The notes beneath the pieces were generated by a model. It was given only the letters and a program-made list of their open reading frames with translations, had not been told where the DNA came from and ran no database searches. Source: Burkholderia sp. Leaf177 (GTDB lineage Bacteria > Pseudomonadota > Gammaproteobacteria > Burkholderiales > Burkholderiaceae). From it: a DNA stretch of 64,000 nt. This document shows, one piece after another, positions 41,411 to 49,613 of the stretch; the stretch's first letter is position 1; the number at the start of each line of letters is the position of its first letter. A program made the position numbers and the translations under genes. The stretch lies in the NCBI RefSeq assembly GCF_001424345.1, contig NZ_LMPF01000007.1, forward strand, positions 1 to 64,000. The letters run 5' to 3'.

Positions 41411-43267
41411 ATGGATACAGTTTTTGCGCGCGGCTTCGCGGCACATCGCGACGGCCGCCTCACCGAAGCGGAACGCGACTATCAGGCCGCGCTCGCCGCT
41501 GAACCTTCTCACGTCGACGCACTTCATCTGCTCGGCGTGCTGCGCCATCAACAAGGCCAGCACGCGGAAGCGGCCGATCTGGTGCGCCGCGCAGTGGACC
41601 TGCGTCCCGCCGATCCCGCCCTGCAACTGAACCTCGGCAATGCGCTGAAGGCGCTTGGCCGGATCGATGACGCCATCGAACGGTTTCGCAACGCGCTGCA
41701 TCTGGAGCCCGGTTTTTCGCTCGCGCAATACAACTTGGGCAACGCATACGCGGCCGCGGGTCGCCACGAAGACGCCGCCGATGCCTTCGAAAAAGCGCTG
41801 CGCCTGCAACCCGGCGACGCCGCCACCTGGAACAATTTCGGCAATGCGCTGCTCGGCATGCGCCGTTTCGAGGAAGGCGCGAAGGCGTTCCGGCGCGCGC
41901 TGCACATCCGTCCGGGCCACGCAGGCGCGCACAACAATCTCGGCATGGCGCTCAACGCGCTCGGCGATACCCACGGCGCCATCGAACAATTTCGCGAAGC
42001 GATCGCCGCCGAGCCGAACTATGTCGCGGCGCATTTCAACCTGGGCAATCTGCTCGATGCCGCCGGCCGCCCGCACGAAGCCGTCCCCGTGCTGCAGAAA
42101 GTGCTGCGCATGCAGCCGCAATTCGCGCCCGCGCATTTCGGGCTCGGGCACGCGCTTGCGGGCATCGGCGAGCATGAAGCTGCGTTGCCGCAATTCGAGC
42201 GCGCGGTCGGGCTCGATCCCAAGTACGGCGTCGCGTGGCTCGGCCTCGGCAATGCGCATCTCGCGCTCGGCGCGCACAAACCGGCGCTGCGTGCCTTCGA
42301 TCAGGCATTGCGCCTCGATCCCGGTCTCGTCGCGGCGAATTTGAACCGGGCGCTGACGTTGCTTTCGCTTGGCGATTATGCCCGCGGCTTGAGCGCTTAC
42401 GAGTGGCGCCTGCGTGCGCCGACCAGTGCCCCGGCGCCGGCGCTTCCCGTCTGGAAAGGCGCGCCCATGCCGCGCCAGACGCTGTGGATCCGCGCAGAAC
42501 AAGGTTTCGGCGATACCTTGCAGTTCGTGCGTTTCGTGCCGTTCGCCGCGAAGCTCGTCGGCCAGATCGTGCTCGAAGTGCAGCCGGCGCTCATCGCGTT
42601 GCTCGAACCCGCGGCGCACGCGGCAGGCGTGACGCTCAAAAGCACGGCAACACCCTCACCCGCCGATGCCCACGCTTTCATTCCCTTGCTCAGCTTGCCG
42701 CTGGCGCTGGGGGTATCGAATCCCGATATGGTGCCGGCGCGCACGCCGTATCTCGTGGTGCCGGCGGCGTATCGGAAGAAATGGCGCGGGTCGCTCGGCG
42801 GCCAATCGAAACGCAAGCTCGGCATTACGTGGTCGGGACGCATTCAGCCAGGCGAAACGCGTTCGGCGCCGCTCGCGTTGCTGGAGCCTTTGTTCAGGCT
42901 GGAAGGCATCGACTGGATCGTGTTGCAGCCCACGCTGACCGCAGAAGAACGTGTCCTGCTCGACAAACATCCGCGCGCACGTTTCATTCAGCGGCTCGAA
43001 GACAAGCTGGAGAATTTCGCCGATACCGCCGCGATCATCGATCGTCTCGACGGCGTGGTTTCCGTCGATACCGCCGTCGCGCATCTGACCGGTGCGCTCG
43101 GAAAACCGCTGTGGCTGATGTTGCCGTTTGCCGCGGACTGGCGTTGGGGTATCGATACCCCTTCGAGCGCGTGGTATCCCAAAGCACATTTGTTCCGGCA
43201 GGCGAAACCCGGCGCGTGGGATGAGGTTATCGAACAGGTGGCGAAGGACGTCGCGGCATCGTCCTGA
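41411..43267 (+). CDS. TPR repeat protein with glycosyltransferase-like C-terminus
   Basis: 618 residues. About ten tandem TPR units fill residues 1-330, with recurring LGNALxxLGRxxEA patterns. A C-terminal domain (about 345-615) follows with QTLWIRAEQGFGDTLQFVRF, LGITWSGRIQPGE and VVSVDTAVAHLTGALGKPLW. This combination is the common bacterial TPR/heptosyltransferase-like (GT9/GT41-related) family, often annotated as an O-linked GlcNAc transferase-like protein. The function is unproven: protein or flagellin glycosylation is possible. It is divergent from the metal operon and convergent with the MHS transporter. Confidence 0.85.
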   Translation: MDTVFARGFAAHRDGRLTEAERDYQAALAAEPSHVDALHLLGVLRHQQGQHAEAADLVRRAVDLRPADPALQLNLGNALKALGRIDDAIERFRNALHLEPGFSLAQYNLGNAYAAAGRHEDAADAFEKALRLQPGDAATWNNFGNALLGMRRFEEGAKAFRRALHIRPGHAGAHNNLGMALNALGDTHGAIEQFREAIAAEPNYVAAHFNLGNLLDAAGRPHEAVPVLQKVLRMQPQFAPAHFGLGHALAGIGEHEAALPQFERAVGLDPKYGVAWLGLGNAHLALGAHKPALRAFDQALRLDPGLVAANLNRALTLLSLGDYARGLSAYEWRLRAPTSAPAPALPVWKGAPMPRQTLWIRAEQGFGDTLQFVRFVPFAAKLVGQIVLEVQPALIALLEPAAHAAGVTLKSTATPSPADAHAFIPLLSLPLALGVSNPDMVPARTPYLVVPAAYRKKWRGSLGGQSKRKLGITWSGRIQPGETRSAPLALLEPLFRLEGIDWIVLQPTLTAEERVLLDKHPRARFIQRLEDKLENFADTAAIIDRLDGVVSVDTAVAHLTGALGKPLWLMLPFAADWRWGIDTPSSAWYPKAHLFRQAKPGAWDEVIEQVAKDVAASS

Positions 43268-43282
43268 TTCACGTTTCGAATG

Positions 43283-43317
43283 AAAAAATCCCCTCGCGGT
43301 TCACCTTGGCGAGGGGA
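43283..43317. terminator. Terminator between TPR and MHS transporter genes
   Basis: TCCCCTCGC/GCGAGGGGA stem with an 11-base loop. On the minus strand it is followed by U6 (strong for the transporter gene). On the plus strand the tract is ATTTCATTT (weaker). Confidence 0.85.
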
Positions 43318-43346
43318 ATTTCATTTCGACGATCGCAAAAGAATTG

Positions 43347-44645
43347 TCAGGCCGTCTTGTACTGATTCCGCGCTTCCGTTGACCGGTACAACACCAGCGT
43401 CGCGATCAGCCCGCAGATGGCGGCGAGTCCCATCCACACGCCCGGCGCCGCCTTGTTGCCGGTCGCGTGGATCAGGTACGTGGAGATGGCCGGCGTGAAA
43501 CCGCCGATAGTCGTTGCAAGGCTATAGGCAAGCGAGAAACCCGTGGTGCGCACTTCGACCGGCATGACTTCGGTCAGCGCGACGACCATTGCGCCGTTAT
43601 AGCTGCCGTACAGGAACGAGAGCCACAACTCAACGCCAAGCAACCGCAGGAACGACGGATCGGCGACAAGCCATTGCACCGCCGGATACGACGTCAGAAT
43701 GGTCAGGATCGTGAAGAACAGCAACACCGGCCGACGACCAACGCGATCCGACACCGCACCCGAAAGCGGCAGCCACACGAGATTCGACAAACCCACGAAC
43801 ACCGTCACGACCAATGTATCGATGGAAGAAAGCTTCAGCACTTCCTTGCCGAACGTCGGCGTGTACGCGGTGATCATGTAGAACGACACAGTCGTCATGA
43901 TCACCATGCCCATGCCCGCGAGCACGATGCCCCAGTTGGACGCCATCGACTTCATGATCTCGCTCATCGACGGCCGGTGCTTGCGCGCGAGAAATTCATC
44001 GGTTTCCTGCAACGAGCGGCGAATGATGAACAGGAATGGCACGATCAGGCAGCCGATGATAAACGGGACGCGCCATCCCCACGCTGTCATCTGGTCGGGC
44101 GGCAAGATGCGGCTCATGACCACGCCGATCAACGCCGCGAACACCACCGCGACTTGCTGGCTGCCCGACTGCCACGAACAATAAAAGCCCTTGTTGCCCT
44201 TGGTCGCGATCTCGGACAGATACACCGAGACGCCGCCGAGCTCCACGCCGGCGGAAAAGCCTTGCAGCAAGCGTCCAGCCAAAACGATGATCGGAGCAAG
44301 CACCCCGATGGTCGCGTATCCCGGAATCACCGCGACCAGCAGCGTGCCGATCGCCATCATGGTCAGCGTGAGAATCAGGCCCTTCCGGCGGCCGTGATGA
44401 TCGATATACGCGCCGAGCACGATGGCGCCGATCGGCCGCATCAGGAAACCCGCGCCGAATACCGAGAGCGCAAGCATCAGCGACGCAAACTCGTTGCCGC
44501 TCGGAAAGTACGTCTTCGCAATGGCCGAGGCGTAATAGCCGTAGACCATGAAGTCGTACATTTCGAGGAAGTTGCCGCTGACGACGCGAAATACCGACTT
44601 CGCCTTCGACTCGTTCGCGGGCGTTGCATGTGAAGAGCTGGACAT
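43347..44645 (-). CDS. MHS-family MFS transporter (citrate/proton symporter-like)
   Basis: 432 residues with 12 predicted membrane helices. The metabolite:H+ symporter subfamily features are clear: [19 protein letters not shown] at the first helix, the loop 2-3 motif [13 protein letters not shown] and [20 protein letters not shown] in helix 4. Closest relatives that I recognise are citrate and tricarballylate carriers (CitA/TcuC), so a di- or tricarboxylate is likely, but ProP- and KgtP-like proteins share the pattern. It stands alone, behind an AT-rich 345-base upstream gap. Confidence 0.87.
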   Translation of the reverse strand: MSSSSHATPANESKAKSVFRVVSGNFLEMYDFMVYGYYASAIAKTYFPSGNEFASLMLALSVFGAGFLMRPIGAIVLGAYIDHHGRRKGLILTLTMMAIGTLLVAVIPGYATIGVLAPIIVLAGRLLQGFSAGVELGGVSVYLSEIATKGNKGFYCSWQSGSQQVAVVFAALIGVVMSRILPPDQMTAWGWRVPFIIGCLIVPFLFIIRRSLQETDEFLARKHRPSMSEIMKSMASNWGIVLAGMGMVIMTTVSFYMITAYTPTFGKEVLKLSSIDTLVVTVFVGLSNLVWLPLSGAVSDRVGRRPVLLFFTILTILTSYPAVQWLVADPSFLRLLGVELWLSFLYGSYNGAMVVALTEVMPVEVRTTGFSLAYSLATTIGGFTPAISTYLIHATGNKAAPGVWMGLAAICGLIATLVLYRSTEARNQYKTA

Positions 44646-44990
44646 GACTATCTCTTAGAGCTGTATCGAAAAATGCCGGCCGATTCGCACGCCATAAGCG
44701 TGTCGCGACGCGGCATGAAACGCTGGAGTTGACTGCATCCGGTTTGAAGTGGCGCGATGGCAAAGCGCCGGATGCCTGTGTAAGCTTCGCCGCTTGCGAA
44801 CCGGCAAAACCTTCTCGAAACGGCGCAAAAGACCAAAAAACTGTTACTAAGGGTTAACCAGAACGTTAATAAGCTTGCTTAGCAAAATTCGAACATTCGT
44901 ACACGAAGCCGATATTACAACGCGAACGCGAAACGCGCCTGTTCGAACTTCGCGTAATTGCTCTTAACTTAGCTTAACTTTGCCTTACAT
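44646..44990. other. AT-rich divergent gap between MHS transporter and GNAT genes
   Basis: 345 bases, clearly lower in GC near 44840-44985, with repeated CTTAACTT-type tracts (GCTTAACTT at 44971, AACTTAGC just before). No gene. It should carry promoters for both divergent genes, but I cannot place boxes reliably. Confidence 0.35.
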
Positions 44991-45533
44991 ATGCATATCA
45001 ATAAGCCTACAAACTCAAAACTGCCAAAGAGTTTCAATTTGCGACCAGCGACGCTAAAGGAAGCAGCGCTTATCGCCGACATGCATGCAAGGAGTTGGGC
45101 AACGGCATATCGGGGAATCCTGCCGGACACGTATCTCGACCACGAATTGGCCGGCGATCGCGCGGCGCACTGGAGCACGCGTTTTAACGAGCTCGCTCAT
45201 GGCGCGGGCGAGGTGTTCATTGCGTACATCGAAGGGCGGCCGGCCGGGTTCGTATGTGTGATCGCGCCCGACGAAACCGGCAGCGTGCTCGTCGACAACC
45301 TGCACGCCATGCCGGAAGCGAAGGGAACGGGCCTCGGCACCGCAATGCTCGATACCGCTGCCAAATGGGCGGCGGATCGCGGCGCGAAGAACATGCATCT
45401 CTATGTGCTCGAACCGAATGTTGCAGCTATTGGCTTTTATGAATCGCGTGGATGGCGTTTGGCGGGACGTGAAGATGACACGATGGGCGGCATCCCTATC
45501 ATTGCGTTGCGCTATACCCGGCCGATTGGCTGA
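44991..45533 (+). CDS. GNAT family N-acetyltransferase
   Basis: A 180-residue single-domain acetyltransferase: LRPATLKEAALIADMHARSW at the N-terminus, the acetyl-CoA pyrophosphate loop MPEAKGTGLGTAML (motif A, Q/RxxGxG/A variant) and LEPNVAAIGFYESRGWRLAGRE (motif B). Substrate unknown. It is translated from the ATG at 44991 within an AT-rich region without an obvious ribosome site. It may be one of the small RimI-like or antibiotic/amine acetylating enzymes. Confidence 0.87.
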   Translation: MHINKPTNSKLPKSFNLRPATLKEAALIADMHARSWATAYRGILPDTYLDHELAGDRAAHWSTRFNELAHGAGEVFIAYIEGRPAGFVCVIAPDETGSVLVDNLHAMPEAKGTGLGTAMLDTAAKWAADRGAKNMHLYVLEPNVAAIGFYESRGWRLAGREDDTMGGIPIIALRYTRPIG

Positions 45534-45889
45534 TGCCTCGGGGATTGCTTTGCCTTCGCGGAATCGCTGGCGTAATCTCGCTCAACGCCTCCCGCCGGAT
45601 CATCCACGAAGCATCCGGAACGTGTTGGCATGGCTCGTCGAAACATACGTTGCGTCCGTATCGTTCGGCGGTTTTTTTCTTCTCCGAGCGCCTTCCAAAG
45701 GTGGAACTAAGAAGGTTCTGAGCGACGCCCAGGCTACCGCTGGGTATGATCGAGGGCTGTTCTGTGGCGGGTCCGGCAAGGTGAAGTATTAGTCACCTTC
45801 GCAGCAATATCCGGGCGATGTCCACACGGCTGCCCCGCTTGTTTGTTCGTTGAGCAGTCCTGACGCCCGCTTTCGGAAATGAGAAAAAG
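45534..45889. other. Intergenic region upstream of the unrecognised 45.9-kb gene
   Basis: 356 bases without a convincing gene. It contains a T7 run at 45672-45678 after a weak ATACG/CGTAT stem (possible GNAT terminator), a CCCAG/CTGGG hairpin near 45730-45746 and a perfect 7-bp hairpin AAGGTGA/TCACCTT (45778-45784 with 45793-45799). No match to a riboswitch class that I know. Confidence 0.35.
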
Positions 45890-47140
45890 ATGAATGCTCC
45901 TCTGGTCGTTGTACAAGGCGATCTTCTTCTGCCAACTTTGTACCCGCTCGCCGGTATGCCTAACGCCATATATGGCGAGGAGTGGACGCTGACGATCGCG
46001 CGCCCGGCTTTGACTGAATATGAAATTCCGTTTTACGCGGCGCGATTTCTCACGGCTTATATCAGTCCTCTCTCTCTTCCGAACGAGCGCTTTCCGTACA
46101 CGCCGGCAAGCCTTTGGGGCAAGTTCAGGCGCAACGATGAAATGCTGCAAACCGCGCAGCACACCCTCGCCGCCGAGTCCTTCCTGGCCGAACCGCCGGC
46201 ACCGGAACCCGCGCCCTTCGCATTCGAGCCGTTCACCGCGCCTGACGATCGCATGGTCAGGACGCAGCCGGCACACGATCGCCGCAAACAGGTTGCCGGT
46301 GGTGCGATTGCGCTGGCTTGCGCTGCGTTTATCGCGTGGGCGTTGTTCGGTACGCGGATCGGCCATCAGAATCCGGAAGCACAGCCGGCTGTCGTTGCGC
46401 TGAAGGAAACACCGGTGAACAAGCCGGCCGCGGTTGCAGCTGCGCCTTCTGTCACGCCTTCGGGATCTGCTGCAGTTGCTGGGGCTTCTTCCGCTTCGTC
46501 GTCCTCTTCGGCTCAAGCTTCTGCCCAGCCTTCCGTCGTGGCTTCGTCAAAGCCTTCGATTGTTGCAGCAGTGGCTTCGCCGCCAACGGTCGCAGCGTCA
46601 GACAGCGTGACTTCAAGCGCGAACGCCACACCGCAAGCACGTACCACTACTGTCGCCAGCAAGGCGACTGCGCGAGCAAAATCACCGGTCGTGCAAACGA
46701 AACCGCAAGTCGTTGCACAGACGACGGAGCGTGAACGCTTGAAGGCCCATACGAAGAGCAAGCGTTCTGCCGTGGCGAACCGTGAAGCGCGCAGCTACGA
46801 AGTCGCACAGCGACGCCACGGTCACGAATATCAAGGCACGCCGGTTTATCGCAGCAGCGGGTTCGACGCGCCGCTGGCGTCGCCGGGCCGCCGCTCACAG
46901 CCGCGCGACGATATGCGCACGGGTTCGTCGAGTTCATCGGGTTCGTCGCTTAGCGTAGCCGAGATGTACAACATGCTCGCGCACTCCGCCGTCCTCGACG
47001 ACAACAGCGGCGCCACCCGCCAGACAGTTCGCGCAACTTCGCTCGCTGCGCCGCGCTCGGGTTCGGGCGATTCATCGAACTGGAGTTCCGATCTCAACCA
47101 ACGCCGTGTCACCGATCCAGGATCGCAATTCCTGAAGTAA
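45890..47140 (+). CDS. Unrecognised membrane-anchored, low-complexity protein
   Basis: 416 residues. Residues 1-120 form a compact soluble segment (YGEEWTLTIARPALTEYEIPF, RFPYTPASLWGKFRRND). A single transmembrane helix (about 135-154) follows a DRRK basic cluster, so the N-terminus should face the cytoplasm. The rest is periplasmic and disordered: Ala/Ser/Thr/Val-rich (155-285), then Lys/Arg-rich, then Ser/Gly-rich, with a short conserved-looking tail (SVAEMYNMLAHSAVLDDNSG and VTDPGSQFLK). The layout recalls TonB-, SPOR- or secretion-coupling proteins, but no such domain is visible. It lies 100 bases before DUF2968. Confidence 0.75.
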   Translation: MNAPLVVVQGDLLLPTLYPLAGMPNAIYGEEWTLTIARPALTEYEIPFYAARFLTAYISPLSLPNERFPYTPASLWGKFRRNDEMLQTAQHTLAAESFLAEPPAPEPAPFAFEPFTAPDDRMVRTQPAHDRRKQVAGGAIALACAAFIAWALFGTRIGHQNPEAQPAVVALKETPVNKPAAVAAAPSVTPSGSAAVAGASSASSSSSAQASAQPSVVASSKPSIVAAVASPPTVAASDSVTSSANATPQARTTTVASKATARAKSPVVQTKPQVVAQTTERERLKAHTKSKRSAVANREARSYEVAQRRHGHEYQGTPVYRSSGFDAPLASPGRRSQPRDDMRTGSSSSSGSSLSVAEMYNMLAHSAVLDDNSGATRQTVRATSLAAPRSGSGDSSNWSSDLNQRRVTDPGSQFLK

Positions 47141-47240
47141 TTGCGCATCGACCGGACGGTCTCGTGGCGGCAAAGAGGTGGCGCGTTTTGAATGCGTCAC
47201 GCTTTGCATCGATCCTCAATCAATCTAGAAGCCTCGCACT

Positions 47241-47945
47241 ATGAAGTCCTGCTCTACCTCCGCCCTTTTGCAAGTGTTGTTCGTTGTTGTCATCGGGTTT
47301 GGCTCGTCCGTTGCCAATGCTTATCAGCCTGTAGGTACCCTGCTCTCGGCAACGGGTCTTGCCGATCCGGTCCGTGCAGTGCCACCGTATGGCTCCATGG
47401 ATGATTTCAAGGATGGCAGCGACGGCGCCGCCAGCGGCCAGGCCGCGGGTAACGTGTCCGAACTCAGGCAGATGGTGCAGGCAAAGAAGCTCACCGAATT
47501 GCGTGTCACGTATAACGGCAGTTACGGTGCGGCGCTCTATTTTTATCCGCAAGAAATGGTGTATTACGTCGCGCTGTTTCAGGACAAGAATTTCTGGCGC
47601 GTGGTGAAGTCGCAGGACAACATGCATGCCGAGACGGTTTATGCACAGTTCGCACGGAAGAGTTATTCGCTCGCCGAAGGCGAAATCCAGCGCACGCAGT
47701 TGCAGGCGCAAAAAGCGCTGCTGGAGCGCGTGATCGCGGTCTCGAACGATCGGGCGCAGCGGCTGACGGCGGACCTGTCTATCGCCCGTGCGCAAGAAAG
47801 CGAAGTGTCACAACGGCAGCAGCAAATGCAGGCCGAATCCATGGCGCTTCAGAACGACAAATCCAACGCCGAGCGTCGTTTGCGCGCGTTGCAACAGCAA
47901 GTCAAACAGCTTCAGGATCAGAACGAAGCGGGGATCGTGCAGTAA
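47241..47945 (+). CDS. Exported DUF2968 protein
   Basis: 234 residues with a signal peptide (LLQVLFVVVIGFGSSVANA), a compact domain (about 65-135: ELRQMVQAKKLTELRVTYNG, VYYVALFQDKNFWRVV) and a long C-terminal coiled coil (about 140-230) rich in Gln, Arg and Ala. This matches DUF2968, a family that I know chiefly from Burkholderiaceae. Probably periplasmic, function unknown. It follows the 416-residue protein by 100 bases in the same direction and ends at a near-perfect bidirectional terminator. Confidence 0.88.
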   Translation: MKSCSTSALLQVLFVVVIGFGSSVANAYQPVGTLLSATGLADPVRAVPPYGSMDDFKDGSDGAASGQAAGNVSELRQMVQAKKLTELRVTYNGSYGAALYFYPQEMVYYVALFQDKNFWRVVKSQDNMHAETVYAQFARKSYSLAEGEIQRTQLQAQKALLERVIAVSNDRAQRLTADLSIARAQESEVSQRQQQMQAESMALQNDKSNAERRLRALQQQVKQLQDQNEAGIVQ

Positions 47946-47961
47946 TTGCTATTGACGCTCG

Positions 47962-48007
47962 AATGACAAAGGCCGCTTCAACTTGAGTTGAAGCGGCCTT
48001 TGTCATT
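47962..48007. terminator. Bidirectional terminator with 22-bp perfect arms
   Basis: The arms 47962-47983 and 47986-48007 are exact reverse complements around a 2-base centre. The core GGCCGCTTCAACT/AGTTGAAGCGGCC is flanked by AAA and TTT. It serves convergent DUF2968 and the amidotransferase gene. Confidence 0.92.
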
Positions 48008-48033
48008 GTGGCTGGCTAGTTTCGAGCGCTGAA

Positions 48034-49491
48034 TCAGAAGCGCGTCTCGCGCGCCACGCGCAGGAACGTATCGAGCAACGGCGTGCAGTCGAGCAATTCG
48101 TCGCCACCCGCGCGATGAAACTCCGGATGCCATTGCACGCCCATCACGAACGGCGCCTTCCTGTAACGCACGGCCTCAATAATCCCATCCGCCGCCGATA
48201 CCGCCTCGATGTTCAGATCGCGGCCAATCGTCTTGACTGCCTGATGGTGGATCGAATTGACGAGCGCGTCGCGGCGGCCAGGGAACATGTTGACGAGCGT
48301 CGATCCATCGGGAAAACGAATCGGATGCCGATGCTGGTCGTATTGTTCATTGACGTGGATGCCGGCAGTCGGGACATCGGTGGCAATGTCCTGATACAGC
48401 GTGCCGCCGAACGCCACATTGATGAGCTGGCAACCGCGGCACACGCCGAGGACCGGCTTTCCTGACTCGATAAACTCGTGCAGCAACTCAAGCTCGTACA
48501 TATCGCGGACGCGGTCGCCTGGCCACTCGTGACGCGTCGCCGCTTCCGCATAGGATTGCGGCGATACATCCGCGCCACCTTGGAGCAACAGGCCGTCGAG
48601 ATGCTTCGCGTAATCGCGCAGCCGGATATTGCTCGGATGCAGCATGCCCTGATGGCCGACCGTGGGAATCATGAACACGAGCACGTCGCGCGACATGACC
48701 CAATGTGCAATCGATTCTTCCAGGTACTGAAGTGTCTTGCCGCGCAGACCTTTGGCGCCCGGTTCAGGATGGAAAATCCGCGCCGATACACCAATCCTCA
48801 AGGTCCGTTGCGTAATGCGCTGTCCGGCGCGATCGAAGATCTGCCGGGCACGCGCCTTGATCACGCGGCCGAACACCGACCACGCCGAATCGCTTTGTCG
48901 CAAATAGGCGGGCGGCGCTTGCTTGCCAGGAGGCGGTTCCGGCGGAATGGGCGGCGGATGAAACGTGCCGAAATCAGGCGCAGCCGTGAATTCCGGAGGC
49001 AAGGCGCTGGTGCGCGGCGTCGCGGTTTCCGAGTTTATCTCGACGGTTTCAGCGGCCTGCGCTTCGGTTGCGATTTCAACTTCTTCCGCGAGACTCGCTT
49101 GCGCTTCGGTCGCCGACTCGATCTCCGCGGCCAAACCCGGCTTCAAGCCAAGCGGCTTGCTTGCGGATGACACATGCGCAGCAGTTTCCTGCGCGGACGT
49201 TGCGCTCGCCGCTGACTTGCGGGCTTCGGCTGCATCGTCGCGCTGAGCCTTGGCTGTATCGACGGGTTCAACCGTGGACGCACTCGATGGCGCATCCGTC
49301 GAAGCCCGCTCCGCCGCGCTCACACTTGGGCCTGGCTGCGCGGCCGCGGGAATATCGGTACTTTTTTGGGATGACGCGGACGGGACGGCCGGATCGGGAT
49401 TGGGGATATGCGTCCCTGAGTGTGCAACTGAGCCCGTAGAACTCAAGGTATTTTCGGGCTTGCCCGAGTTTGACGACTTGTTTTCGCTCAT
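48034..49491 (-). CDS. Gamma-glutamyl-gamma-aminobutyrate hydrolase-like amidotransferase with long disordered N-terminus
   Basis: 485 residues. Residues 1-225 are low-complexity (Ser/Ala/Pro/Glu), with an internal acidic repeat (ATEAQA at 127-132 and again at 141-146) and a polyproline stretch (179-187). The class-I glutamine amidotransferase domain (Peptidase_C26, about 230-485) has catalytic Cys351 in GVCRGCQ and His455/Glu457 in GVQWHPEF. The family includes PuuD, which hydrolyses gamma-glutamyl-GABA in putrescine breakdown. PuuD is only about 255 residues, so the N-terminal half is an unusual addition. No puu genes are nearby, so the substrate is uncertain. Confidence 0.88.
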   Translation of the reverse strand: MSENKSSNSGKPENTLSSTGSVAHSGTHIPNPDPAVPSASSQKSTDIPAAAQPGPSVSAAERASTDAPSSASTVEPVDTAKAQRDDAAEARKSAASATSAQETAAHVSSASKPLGLKPGLAAEIESATEAQASLAEEVEIATEAQAAETVEINSETATPRTSALPPEFTAAPDFGTFHPPPIPPEPPPGKQAPPAYLRQSDSAWSVFGRVIKARARQIFDRAGQRITQRTLRIGVSARIFHPEPGAKGLRGKTLQYLEESIAHWVMSRDVLVFMIPTVGHQGMLHPSNIRLRDYAKHLDGLLLQGGADVSPQSYAEAATRHEWPGDRVRDMYELELLHEFIESGKPVLGVCRGCQLINVAFGGTLYQDIATDVPTAGIHVNEQYDQHRHPIRFPDGSTLVNMFPGRRDALVNSIHHQAVKTIGRDLNIEAVSAADGIIEAVRYRKAPFVMGVQWHPEFHRAGGDELLDCTPLLDTFLRVARETRF

Positions 49492-49613
49492 TCCGATAGA
49501 GGCGCTGTGCGCTTTGAGAATGGTCAGAGTTCAATTATCCGCCTCTGGTCCGGGGGCGGCAAACCATCAAACAATTGCTCACATTACCAGAGGAAAGAAA
49601 CATTTCATGCTAA

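Noticed and set aside
45720-45800. Possible riboswitch upstream of the 45.9-kb gene
   Set aside because: Small hairpins are present, but none matches the conserved core of a riboswitch class that I can recall.
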